A DNA stretch of 50,123 bases. It comes from Albibeggiatoa sp964388965. Its GTDB lineage: Bacteria > Pseudomonadota > Gammaproteobacteria > Beggiatoales > Beggiatoaceae. A program made the translations under genes and the position numbers. Below the pieces are notes generated by a model. It did not search any database and was not told the DNA's origin. It saw only the letters and a program-made list of their open reading frames with translations. The DNA lies in assembly GCA_964388965.1 (NCBI GenBank), contig CAYMCP010000015.1, forward strand, positions 1 to 50,123, read 5' to 3'. Below are positions 19,501 to 27,474 of the stretch, in pieces; the stretch's first letter is position 1; each line of letters begins with the position of its first letter.

Positions 19501-20873
19501 ATTGGGTTGTGGAGGAGTTGCTTGCTTATCCCGATGCGCAAATGATTTATTCAGATGAAGATAAAATTGATGAGCATAATCATCGGTTTGGAGCGTATTT
19601 TAAATCAGATTGGAATCCAGATTTATTTTTATCACACAATCTTGTTACGCATTTGGCGGTGTATAAAACTGCATTGTTACGTCAAATTGGTGGTTTTACG
19701 GTGGGTTTGGAAGGTGCACAAGATTATGATTTGGCTATTCGCGCCACAGAACAGTTAAAATCTGAGCAAATTCGTCATATTCCACGTATTTTGTACCATT
19801 GGCGAATTCATGAAGATAGTACATCAGGTAATCCAGATGCGAAACCTTATGCCATTGTGGCAGCAGAAAAGGCGATTAATGCTTTTTTACAACGTCAAAA
19901 TATTGATGCCAAAGTGAGTGAGTCGGCTACCATGTCTGGCATGATTCGGGTGCAATATCCGCAACCTAACCCCGCTCCATTAGTTAGTATTATTATTCCA
20001 ACTTATAATCAAGTAAAATTATTACGTCAATGTATTCAAAGTATTATCCGCAAAACAGATTATGAAAATTATGAAATTATTGTAGTGGACAATCGCAGTG
20101 ATGATGCGGAAACCTTAGCGTATTTTACGGAATTGACACAGCAAAATATTGCAACAGTATTGAAATATGAGCAACATTTTAATTATGCAGCGATTAATAA
20201 TTTTGCAGTTAAAAATGCTAATGGTGATTTTATCGCATTATTAAATAATGATATTGAAGTGATTAACCGTGAATGGTTGTCTGAGATGATGAGTCATGCT
20301 GTGCGCGAGGATATTGGTGCAGTAGGAGCGCGTTTGTGGTATCCGCACCAGACTTTGCAACATGCAGGTGTATTGCTTGGTGTGGCAGGCTTGGCTGAAC
20401 ATGCGCATAAAAATTTAAGTCGTGGACAATCTGGTTACTTTGGACGTGCGCAGATTATTCAAAATTTTTCCGCCGTGACTGCTGCGTGTCTAGTAGTAAA
20501 TAAAGCAAAATTTATTGCGGTAGGTGGTTTAGATGCTGAACATTTGGCTGTTGCGTTTAATGATATTGATTTATGTTTGAAATTAACGACACGGGGCTGG
20601 CGCAGTTTATGGACACCCTACGCTGATTTGTATCATCATGAGTCAGCTAGTCGGGGTTATGAGGATACGCCGGAAAAAGTAGCGCGTTTACAGCGTGAAG
20701 ATGCTTATATGCGTGAAAAATGGGGCGCGTGGATAGAGCATGATCCAGCGTATAATCCTAATTTAAATCATAAAACAGGAGATTTTAGTTTGGCATTTCC
20801 TCCACATCGTTTGTCGGATAAATCCATGTCTATTATGAAATTACCTAATTTTTTCGTTCTACGTGAGGACTGA
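16554..20873 (+). CDS. Four-module sulfotransferase-like/GT4/GT2/GT2 fusion
   Basis: 1439 residues. Module 1 (about 1-230) is sulfotransferase-like, with a PAPS-binding-type loop GMHRSGTSVVARLL (7-20) and ILKDPRLCLTFPLW. Module 2 is a Gln-rich coiled coil (about 265-400). Module 3 (about 480-850) is a GT4-type glycosyltransferase starting SASASIRLILPL, with the late-domain pattern IKFLDYAALGIPAICSE. Module 4 is a GT2 domain (about 880-1130) with VVMPTYNT and DHDD (972-975). Module 5 is a second GT2 (about 1140-1420) with SIIIPTYNQ and NND (1231-1233). It probably builds and possibly sulfates a surface polysaccharide in the cytoplasm; substrates are unknown. No signal or membrane segment. Strong ribosome site TTTGGAGAT before ATG. 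Confidence 0.88.
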   Translation: MQITVLGMHRSGTSVVARLLNMMGMYFAPEGKGMAPTEDNPKGYWERVDVVQLNEGILANLGSTWERVSNFDLHKMSEGLQTEFNKQASAVIYNLDANRPWILKDPRLCLTFPLWRKLLEVPICIVVYRSPVQIAQSMHNRDEFGMHFGVALWEFYTIHALKGTLNLPRILISYHDLMANPLETTKKLYQDLESLDVTGIRLPSDKEILAFIEPKLFRATAGNDLQRAYINQNQAELVRAFENKTILEWQELPEISQAAKDALQQHDAHFFEREQHKQELAQYQQELAQQQATAERQLNEKQAQFDALNQQMAQLNTQLSARTEELEQKITQLTTLEQQKAELSRYSEQIKQQAAEQQRYYNQQIQQINQYLESERITVEQKDAMLANLERVNQRQYEKIHKLLNWLEVVNHDINAVFNSQTWKMGDNITKLALRLMMKPVGKTAKDHIKQVMDSFMDWRINQLDEDERIDSAVSMTQDKKKIDLAVLIALHNGEPSASASIRLILPLQHPSVAEFINLKTYTAWEYLFNIQADIIIIQRHMLPHAQAARRLIEHCRQQNIKLVYETDDDLYNIFKKRDIHGNYAKDAVEALEIITREADLVITSSPKLQQQIGEMNQHVLCVPNSLDEQIWLAKENNQFIQPYPQSPDGKVHILYMGTKTHTEDLMLVKAAYQKIKAEYGEKVSLDVVGGVPDGMQIFADNLISEATNSNLDDYASFVQWMRDNNRWQFGIIPLKNNSFNEKKTYIKFLDYAALGIPAICSEIDPYCDIVRDGENGLIVKNNTQSWYQAIKQLIEDVDLREKLAARAFQTLTEKHILQYTARDFANPYQKLLNWQPSTSEIAPVIQPNHDDYQKWLRLYEPLDRSTLQKMQKRIESWQNLPLISVVMPTYNTKEKWLKAAIQSVKKQVYTNWELCIADDASTNSNIKRLLQQYQQQDKRIKVIFREQNGHISAASNTALESVTGDYVALLDHDDELAPHALYWVVEELLAYPDAQMIYSDEDKIDEHNHRFGAYFKSDWNPDLFLSHNLVTHLAVYKTALLRQIGGFTVGLEGAQDYDLAIRATEQLKSEQIRHIPRILYHWRIHEDSTSGNPDAKPYAIVAAEKAINAFLQRQNIDAKVSESATMSGMIRVQYPQPNPAPLVSIIIPTYNQVKLLRQCIQSIIRKTDYENYEIIVVDNRSDDAETLAYFTELTQQNIATVLKYEQHFNYAAINNFAVKNANGDFIALLNNDIEVINREWLSEMMSHAVREDIGAVGARLWYPHQTLQHAGVLLGVAGLAEHAHKNLSRGQSGYFGRAQIIQNFSAVTAACLVVNKAKFIAVGGLDAEHLAVAFNDIDLCLKLTTRGWRSLWTPYADLYHHESASRGYEDTPEKVARLQREDAYMREKWGAWIEHDPAYNPNLNHKTGDFSLAFPPHRLSDKSMSIMKLPNFFVLRED

Positions 20874-20936
20874 ATCGTTGCCTAAATGAGAAATGTGCGC
20901 TAATTCGCTGAAGATATAAAAACCTAAAAGTGAATA

Positions 20937-21227
20937 TTATCTATGGCTTATTGTATCTAAAATCTTAAATGAATCAAACTGTTGAAGTGGAAGGGTTTTA
21001 GTTTCTACGTTTGTAACTTTCGCTAATGTTGGTCCTTTTGCTAACCACTGTTGAAAGCTTGCCATTGCACTTGCCTCACCACAAGCAATAATTTCAACTC
21101 CTCCATTCGTTAAATTACGCACCCATCCCGTTAAATTTAATTCAATTGCTTTATGACGTGTGTAGTAGCGAAATGAAACGCCCTGCACACGACCAACGAT
21201 TAAAAAATGTTGACAAATTTGCATCAT
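20937..21227 (-). CDS. acyP: Acylphosphatase
   Basis: Small alpha/beta enzyme hydrolysing acyl phosphates. The 96-residue length is typical. The phosphate-binding loop GRVQGVSFR contains the substrate Arg (R20), and GWVRNLTNGGVE contains the catalytic Asn (N38). The start overlaps the stop of the upstream glycosyltransferase (ATGATGA), so translation is coupled. A functional link to polysaccharide synthesis is not established. Two adjacent ATG codons could start it, differing by one residue. Confidence 0.93.
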   Translation of the reverse strand: MMQICQHFLIVGRVQGVSFRYYTRHKAIELNLTGWVRNLTNGGVEIIACGEASAMASFQQWLAKGPTLAKVTNVETKTLPLQQFDSFKILDTISHR

Positions 21228-22453
21228 AATTCATTTCCACTACTTTTAGTTAATTGTTGCAACCAATTTTTAACGATAGATGACCATTGTAAATGCTGCT
21301 CAATGTAATGCTGACCATTTTGTCCTAATTGTTGCGCATATTCTTGATCAGAAATGAGTTTTTTAACTGCTTTGGTTAATGCAACAGCATCTTCTGGTGG
21401 TGTGATGATACCTGCTTGGGCGGTTTTAATGAGTTCTGCACCTTCTCCAGCACCACTATATAATACTGGTTTCGCACACGCCATAATCGGTAAAATCTTT
21501 GCGGGTAAGGTTTGTTCAAGCAATGGTGAATGACGAAATGTTGAAATACCGGCAATTGCTAAACTGTATAAACGATTAATCATCTCAGGAGATTGTGGTT
21601 GCCAAAAACTCATATTATCTAATCGCATTGCAATCGCTTGTTCATGAATACGTGCCTTTTCCGAACCCCCACCCACACATAAAAATAAAATTTTTTCATC
21701 TCGTAATAAACGCGCGGTCTCTAATAGCGTTTCTAAACCATGTGCGTAACCATGTGTACCTGCATATAAAATAATGTGTCTATCGGTTGGCAGTCCTAAA
21801 TTTTTCTGCCAATTCAAATCAGCGGGCAGCGGATAAAACGCATTAATATCCACACCATTAGGTAAATATAAAATCTTTTCTTTAGCAACTTTTTTCTCTT
21901 GCTCTAAAATTTTGCAAATTCCTTTGGCTAACGTATTAACATAAGCGGCTTTGCGATATAAGAAAGCTTCTAATTTTTCTAATATTGTCAGTATCATACC
22001 CTGTTTTTTTATGCCTAAAGCCTTGATTGAATCAGGCCACAAATCTGATACATTGAAAATAAAGGGTACATTCCACCATTTTGATGCAATGTAACCCGTT
22101 ATACCTAAAAATAAGGGAGGCGATTCAACAAAAATATAATTCGGTTTTTTGCTGCGATTAAGTCCTAAAAATGCCATCAGCATGAAAGAAATATAATTTA
22201 ACAAACGTTTCGAGCCTGCGCCGGTTGCAGCGTATATCCAAACTCGATGTACTGTTACGCCATTAATCTGCTCGCGTAGATAATATTTTTTTTGATATTT
22301 AGGAAAAATTTTGCCTGTTGGATAGTTTGGCATCGCAGTAATGATCTCGACTTCGTGACCGTTAGCAATTAATTGCTGAGTCATATTAGCAAGACGCAAT
22401 TGAGCTGCACCAATTTCAGGTTGATAGTATTGAGTTAAAATAACAAAACGCAT
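21224..22453 (-). CDS. GT4 family glycosyltransferase (WbuB-like)
   Basis: GT-B fold glycosyltransferase of the GT4 family, resembling WbuB/WcaI-type enzymes that add N-acetyl sugars in O-antigen or colanic acid synthesis. N-terminal signature TQYYQPEIGAAQLRLANM, then AMPNYPTGK and FVESPPLFLGITGY. The middle has VSDLWPDSIKALG. The C-terminal nucleotide-sugar domain has LYAGTHGYAHGLETLLE and the acidic region SGAGEGAELIK. I placed the start at ATG 22453 because family members begin just before FVILTQYY; a TTG at 22471 would add six residues. Neither has a clear ribosome site. It overlaps acyP by 4 bp. Donor and acceptor are not predictable here. Confidence 0.88.
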   Translation of the reverse strand: MRFVILTQYYQPEIGAAQLRLANMTQQLIANGHEVEIITAMPNYPTGKIFPKYQKKYYLREQINGVTVHRVWIYAATGAGSKRLLNYISFMLMAFLGLNRSKKPNYIFVESPPLFLGITGYIASKWWNVPFIFNVSDLWPDSIKALGIKKQGMILTILEKLEAFLYRKAAYVNTLAKGICKILEQEKKVAKEKILYLPNGVDINAFYPLPADLNWQKNLGLPTDRHIILYAGTHGYAHGLETLLETARLLRDEKILFLCVGGGSEKARIHEQAIAMRLDNMSFWQPQSPEMINRLYSLAIAGISTFRHSPLLEQTLPAKILPIMACAKPVLYSGAGEGAELIKTAQAGIITPPEDAVALTKAVKKLISDQEYAQQLGQNGQHYIEQHLQWSSIVKNWLQQLTKSSGNEL

Positions 22454-22557
22454 TTTATAGGTAATCAGCAACGGAATTTTCTATTATAACAAACTTAAAA
22501 TTCAATTCCCAAATTCTATATTCTATCCAGCAATCGATTAATGATTTTTCAAACATC

Positions 22558-24348
22558 CTACCTATTTTGTTCATACCACCAAGTCTGCACTAACCACTCT
22601 GTCGCAGTAAAATACAGTGGCAATTGCTCAGGATGAGCGAACTTATCCCAATATGCCAAACGGTGGTGAGCAGTATACCAATTAGGAATTGTATACTCTC
22701 CAAACAACATAACCCGATCTAATGCTTTTACCGCCGTTACTAGGGAGGCTCTATCGGATGCGTAAATCACTTTTTCAATTAATCTATCAACTATTGGATT
22801 TTTTAAACCAATCAAATTTTGTGAGCCTTCTCGGTCTGCTGAATCAGAATGCCACATAAATAATAACTCGTTACCCGGAGACTGTGATTGACCAAAAATT
22901 GTTACCACCATGTCAAAATCAAATGTTTCTTGACGTTGTTGATACAAAGCTGCATCAACAGCACGGTAATGAATTGTAATCCCTAATTTTTTCAAATTCC
23001 GTGCAAATGGTGCTAAAATGCGCTCAAATGCCCGTTGGAATAACATAACTGTAAACTCTAATTTTTGTCCCTGTTTATTTTGCAATACACCATTTTTAAC
23101 TTTCCAACCTGCTTCATTTAATAATTCTTTAGCTTGACGTAAATTTTTGCGTAGCGAATTTGGCGACTGAGTTATAACAGGTTGCCAAACTTGAGTTAAT
23201 GCTTTTGCTGGAAAAATGTCAGGATACTTTTTCTGTAACGGCTCTAATAATGCTAATTCAGCCTCACTCGGCAAATCCGTAGCCGCTAACTCACTATTAC
23301 TAAAATAACTGTTACAACGCTCATATTGACCATAAAATAAATTTGTATTTGCCCACTCAAAATCAAATGCTAAATTAATTGCACGACGCACCCGCACATC
23401 TTTAAAAATAGGATTGCGTAAATTGAATACAAACCCCTGCATTCCCGCATTATTTTTATGCGCAAACTGATTTTTTAAAATCTGCTTGCTATCGAATTTA
23501 GTCCCCTCGAAGTCACGTGCCCATTGTTTAGAATTGTATACCGTCATAACATCAAATTCGCCCGCTTTTAATGCTTCTAAAGCAATCGTACTGTCTTTGT
23601 AATACTTAATCGTAATATTATCAAAATTATACATACCTTTACGCACTGGTAAATCACGCGCCCAATAATCTTTATTACGTTGATATGTGACGAATTTTCC
23701 AGCTTGATATTTTTCAATCGTATACGCACCGCTGCCTATCAAACCGTCTAAAGCCATTTCTGAAAAAAACCCTTTTTTGGTTTGTTTAAAAATAGGTATT
23801 TCTGCGGCAACAAGATGTAATTCAGGATTAATTTTATTAAAATAGAATTTAACTGTTTGATCGTCAACAATCTCAGCTTCCCGAATCTCACTCCAATAAA
23901 TTTGATAACGCGGGTGAGCTTGTTTACTTTTCAATGTATCGAATGAAAATTTAACATCTTGTGCTGTAATCTTGCTGCCATCACTAAAACGTGCTTGAGG
24001 ATTTAATTTGAAAGTAACAGACAATTTATCTTCTGCTAATTCAATATCTTCCGCAATTAGACCATACAAACTAAATGGTTCATCTAAACTTTTAGACATC
24101 AACCCTTCAAAACGTAATTCAAGCGTAAAACTTTCCACTAAGCCTTTGAGTATAAAAGGATTAAAACTATCAAAGTTGCCTAAATTATATACTCGCAATT
24201 CCCCGCCTTTAGGGGCATCGGGATTGATATAAGAAAAATGTTTAAAATCATCAGGATACTTAGGCTCATAACCTAATGCAGCCGACGGAGACGCTTGACT
24301 TACCGTTGCGTAAACAAGCGATAGTAGTAGTATAAAAATATAAGGCAT
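22558..24348 (-). CDS. ABC transporter substrate-binding protein, YejA-like (SBP family 5)
   Basis: Periplasmic oligopeptide-type binding protein. It has a cleavable signal peptide (about 1-20, hydrophobic IFILLLSLVYA, likely cut near SQAS). The YejA hallmark at the mature N terminus is LGYEPKYPDDFKHFSYINPDAPKGG, and GNFDSFNPFILKG follows. The 596-residue length fits the YejA group (microcin C/peptide import). The usual permease and ATPase genes yejBEF do not follow; the downstream gene on this strand is a glycosyltransferase after an 86-bp gap. It is therefore an orphan binding protein that must share a transporter encoded elsewhere, or has another role. A small lipoprotein gene lies 14 bp upstream and is probably co-transcribed. 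Confidence 0.9.
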   Translation of the reverse strand: MPYIFILLLSLVYATVSQASPSAALGYEPKYPDDFKHFSYINPDAPKGGELRVYNLGNFDSFNPFILKGLVESFTLELRFEGLMSKSLDEPFSLYGLIAEDIELAEDKLSVTFKLNPQARFSDGSKITAQDVKFSFDTLKSKQAHPRYQIYWSEIREAEIVDDQTVKFYFNKINPELHLVAAEIPIFKQTKKGFFSEMALDGLIGSGAYTIEKYQAGKFVTYQRNKDYWARDLPVRKGMYNFDNITIKYYKDSTIALEALKAGEFDVMTVYNSKQWARDFEGTKFDSKQILKNQFAHKNNAGMQGFVFNLRNPIFKDVRVRRAINLAFDFEWANTNLFYGQYERCNSYFSNSELAATDLPSEAELALLEPLQKKYPDIFPAKALTQVWQPVITQSPNSLRKNLRQAKELLNEAGWKVKNGVLQNKQGQKLEFTVMLFQRAFERILAPFARNLKKLGITIHYRAVDAALYQQRQETFDFDMVVTIFGQSQSPGNELLFMWHSDSADREGSQNLIGLKNPIVDRLIEKVIYASDRASLVTAVKALDRVMLFGEYTIPNWYTAHHRLAYWDKFAHPEQLPLYFTATEWLVQTWWYEQNR

Positions 24349-24362
24349 GATTTTAATATCCT

Positions 24363-24677
24363 CTAAAAGCTAGTAAATTTTTTGTAGTTCTTCGTTTTTA
24401 CCTTACCATTTACAAAAATAATATCAACTTTTACTTCATTTGTCTCCCATACCATGCTTGTGCCTGATAAACCATCAACCACACCAAACCACGAACCAGT
24501 ACTAATACTACGTGAATCAGTTGGCTCGCCAAGTAGTGCGATAACTTGTTGTTCTGACATACCTTCTCTTACTTTGGCAAAATTTTCATGTGTAAGTTGA
24601 GTCGTTGCACAGCCTGTCAATAATATGAAAAATAGTAAAATTATCGTCAGTTCACTCATTTTCAAAATTTGAAGCAT
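24363..24677 (-). CDS. SmpA/BamE-like small lipoprotein
   Basis: Predicted outer-membrane or periplasmic lipoprotein of about 104 residues. A hydrophobic signal (ELTIILLFFILL) ends in the lipobox LTGC, followed by a SmpA/OmlA-type domain: FAKVREGMSEQQVIALLGEP, aromatic SWFGVV, then VKVDIIFVNGKVKTK. The fold matches BamE or DUF3862-type proteins; it is too diverged to call BamE itself. I chose ATG 24677 because GAGG lies 5 nt upstream; a GTG at 24683 is also in frame. It is 14 bp upstream of the YejA-like gene and probably shares its transcript. A 500-bp repeat-rich gap lies upstream. Confidence 0.82.
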   Translation of the reverse strand: MLQILKMSELTIILLFFILLTGCATTQLTHENFAKVREGMSEQQVIALLGEPTDSRSISTGSWFGVVDGLSGTSMVWETNEVKVDIIFVNGKVKTKNYKKFTSF

Positions 24678-24853
24678 AAACACCTCACTTAGATGATAAA
24701 TAAATTTCTTAACTATATGAATTATAAAGATAAGAGGAATTTTTTTAGATCAATATTTCCTCTTAAACTAAGGTGCTAATTAAAATGGCATGTCGCTTGC
24801 GATAGTGTGGACAGCCTCAGAGGAACTACTCCTACCTAGTCCCTTTGTGGTTA

Positions 24854-24898
24854 GGTACCTTAGGTGCTGGTCACACCTAAGTGTACCGTCAATTTTTT
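24854..24898 (+). ncRNA. Strong hairpin followed by U-tract, orphan terminator or small-RNA end
   Basis: GGTAC and CTTAGGTG (24854-24866) pair with CACCTAAG and GTACC (24874-24887), with a 7-nt loop and one bulge. ATTTTTTATTTT begins six bases later. It reads as a rho-independent terminator on the plus strand, yet no plus-strand gene precedes it: both flanking genes are on the minus strand. A second potential stem (CCTACCTAG...TTAGGTA) overlaps 24831-24857. It could be the 3' end of an unannotated small RNA starting somewhere after about 24700. Confidence 0.35.
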
Positions 24899-24979
24899 AT
24901 TTTGCCCATCGACTGTACTAAAAATTTTTCCAATTTAGCAAAATACCCATTTTTATTAAACGATTACCACTTTATGGCA

Positions 24980-25157
24980 GCAATTCTCATTTTGACTCGT
25001 GACCATGCACCGCGTTGTCACCCAGTGAGACGCACCTACATACTTGACGCAGTGCGTCAGCGACTCATCCTACGCAATGCGCAGAACGAGAATTGACTCG
25101 TGACGATGGCACCGCGTCGTCACCCAGCAGGACGTACCAGCGTCCTACGACTAGTAT
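24980..25157. repeat. Tandemly duplicated dispersed repeat copy
   Basis: This starts with GCAATTCTCATTTT, the left terminal repeat seen at 819-830. The block TTGACTCGTGAC...GCACCGCG.TGTCACCCAG occurs twice with a 101-bp period (from 24992 and from 25093). The palindromic core lies between them at 25064-25090 (CTCATCCTACGCA...GCAGAACGAG). No right terminal repeat is visible. With the hairpin at 24854 it fills the 24684-25205 gap, which I read as non-coding. Confidence 0.55.
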
Positions 25158-25205
25158 GAACTTTTCACCAGTAAAACCTAAAATCTATTATTTATCGCAA
25201 CAAAC

Positions 25206-27182
25206 TTAAATTACTCGTTCATTACCGCCGTCAATTGGTAATTGTACACCCGTCGTTTTAGCAAATAGCGAGCTTGCCATCAAACATGCCAACTCTGCGA
25301 CATCATGTGATGTGATTTCAACGCGCAATAAATTATTCGTCTTATAAGCCTCAACTGTTAAGCCATAGTGTTTTGCCCGTTTTTCTAATACTTCAGGTGT
25401 CCAAATTGCCGTATCGAATACCGCATTAGGATGTAACATATTGACTCGAATCTTATCTTTTGCCAATTCCAACGCCGCAACACGACCTAATTGTGTTAAA
25501 CCTGCCTTAGCTACAGAATAAGCCGCAACACCAGGACCGGGTGCAGGGACATTTTTCGATGCCATTATGACTATTGCGGGCTCAATCCCTAAACGCAAAT
25601 ACGGGATACAAGCTTGCAACAAACTCTGATGACTAGATAAATTAATCATGATACTTTTATCCCACGTATCTCGACTCATGGTCTCAATCGGCTCACTCGG
25701 TGGAAAAATACCCGCATTAGTCATCACAACGTCTAATCCACCAAATTTGCGAACTGTTGCCTCAACTGCTTGTTTAACTTGACTAGGGTCTGACATATCA
25801 CATTGAATACCTAAAATAGTTTGAGAATCAAATAATTGCATAATATTCGCGTTAATATCCAATGCAGCTACTACTGCGCCTTTTGCGGCTAAACTTTCTA
25901 CGCAAGCCCTACCGATACCGCTCGCAGCTCCCGTCACCAATGCAATTTTGCCTTGAAATTCCGGCGTACTGCTGGATTTTTTCAACTTAGCTTGCTCTAA
26001 TTCCCAATATTCAACTTCAAAAATATCTTTTTCGGGCAATGCTTGCCATTTTTCAATTTTCTCTGCATTTTGGATTGCCGTGATGGTATGCGCTTTAATA
26101 TCGGCGATAATTTTCGCTTCTTTCAAACTGCTACCAAAACTAATTAAACCGCGATTTTGCCAAACCGCCCAACATGGTGCTGGATTTAAACACGTTAATC
26201 CGCCATCATTGTTACGCAAAAAATAAGCTTGATATTCAGTTACATAATGACTTACAGTTACTTCAATATCCGAATCCGAGTCCAACAAAATGGGTAGCCG
26301 TTTAGTGCGAATCACATGATCAGGTGTTAAAGGACCTTGTGTTGCAATTTTCGCTACTTTATCCAAACAAGCAAATTGTTGACTGTTTGTATCCGTTTCC
26401 AAGTAGGCAATGACAGGTTTCGTTTTAACTTTGGATACTTGTTGACGTATCTGTGCTAAAGCCAGCAAATCAATTTCGACTGGTGGCGTGCTACTCAAAC
26501 TCGTTTTAATTTGTTGTTGTTTCAAATACTGTTCAGCACGAGCAACCAATTTAATCATATTTTCATAACTGGTTTTAGCATCATCCGCAAAGCTAAATAC
26601 ACCGTGATTCATTAAAATCATGCCCTGCAATTGTTGCCAATCTAACCCCTGACTTAATTCATAAACCTTTTTTGCCAATACAAATCCCGGCATCACATAA
26701 GGAATAATCAATACTTTGTCGCCATATAAATTTTTAATATATTCTAAACCATTAGGCGTATTGGTTAATGTAACCACTGCGTCTGCGTGAGTGTGATCGA
26801 CGAATTTAAAAGGAATAATTGCATGTAAAATCGCTTCGACTGAAGGATTAGGTGCGTTAGGATTTAACATTGCTGCACGCTGTGCCTGTACCATTGCGCT
26901 ATCACTCAATTCAGCCAATGTTGCCATGCGTTTTAAAACATCAAGTTTAACGGGTGCAAATCCTGCCGCCTCAATCGTCGCTAAATCCCAACCGCTACCT
27001 TTAACATATAAAACCTCTTCAGTTTCGCCAAACAAATTAGTTGCAGTCGATTTAACTGATGTATTACCACCACCATGCAATACTAAATTAGGATTTTGTC
27101 CCAATAAGCGAGAGGTGTATACTCGCAAATCTAACTCTGTGCTAAATTGTTGCGCGTCGGTTTCTACCCATAAACTTTGCAT
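25206..27182 (-). CDS. Bifunctional class II aldolase/short-chain dehydrogenase
   Basis: A 658-residue fusion of the type annotated as bifunctional rhamnulose-1-phosphate aldolase/alcohol dehydrogenase. The N-terminal class II aldolase domain (about 15-230) has LHGGGNTSVKS and the metal-ligand regions DHTHAD and MNHGVFSF. A linker domain follows (about 240-410). The C-terminal SDR domain (about 413-658) has the NAD-binding TGAASGIG, NAGIFPP and catalytic Y555/K559 in YSVAKAG. The true substrate is uncertain; no other rhamnose genes are nearby, and homologues occur widely without them. The reading frame is intact. It appears monocistronic, with repeats downstream and a 292-bp divergent gap upstream shared with the pseudo-ATPase gene. 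Confidence 0.9.
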   Translation of the reverse strand: MQSLWVETDAQQFSTELDLRVYTSRLLGQNPNLVLHGGGNTSVKSTATNLFGETEEVLYVKGSGWDLATIEAAGFAPVKLDVLKRMATLAELSDSAMVQAQRAAMLNPNAPNPSVEAILHAIIPFKFVDHTHADAVVTLTNTPNGLEYIKNLYGDKVLIIPYVMPGFVLAKKVYELSQGLDWQQLQGMILMNHGVFSFADDAKTSYENMIKLVARAEQYLKQQQIKTSLSSTPPVEIDLLALAQIRQQVSKVKTKPVIAYLETDTNSQQFACLDKVAKIATQGPLTPDHVIRTKRLPILLDSDSDIEVTVSHYVTEYQAYFLRNNDGGLTCLNPAPCWAVWQNRGLISFGSSLKEAKIIADIKAHTITAIQNAEKIEKWQALPEKDIFEVEYWELEQAKLKKSSSTPEFQGKIALVTGAASGIGRACVESLAAKGAVVAALDINANIMQLFDSQTILGIQCDMSDPSQVKQAVEATVRKFGGLDVVMTNAGIFPPSEPIETMSRDTWDKSIMINLSSHQSLLQACIPYLRLGIEPAIVIMASKNVPAPGPGVAAYSVAKAGLTQLGRVAALELAKDKIRVNMLHPNAVFDTAIWTPEVLEKRAKHYGLTVEAYKTNNLLRVEITSHDVAELACLMASSLFAKTTGVQLPIDGGNERVI

Positions 27183-27474
27183 TTTCTTATCCTTAATTAT
27201 AATTTAGTTTTGATTTGATTTTAGTAGTAAAAATTTATCATCCAACAAGATTTGTATATAAAACCCATTTCATATTCAAAAATTTCGATAGTAACAGATT
27301 TTAATAAACACAATATGTCACTTAGATTTAAATTATGAGAAACTGAGAGCGTTAGAATAAATATGAAGCTTGTACACGAAATAGCTGTAATTGTGTTAAA
27401 ATTTTAGTAAAAACAAATTGTTGTATTATCTTTGCTGAATTTTGTTATTAATCACTAATTGAGTTGAGGGTGTT

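Noticed and set aside
24791..24887. tRNA-like or riboswitch-like fold
   Set aside because: No GTTCGANTC arm, acceptor stem or known riboswitch consensus; kept only as an orphan hairpin.
24881..25096. 71-codon plus-strand frame
   Set aside because: It spans the terminator-like T-run and the tandem repeats; the Arg/His/Cys content reflects repeat sequence.
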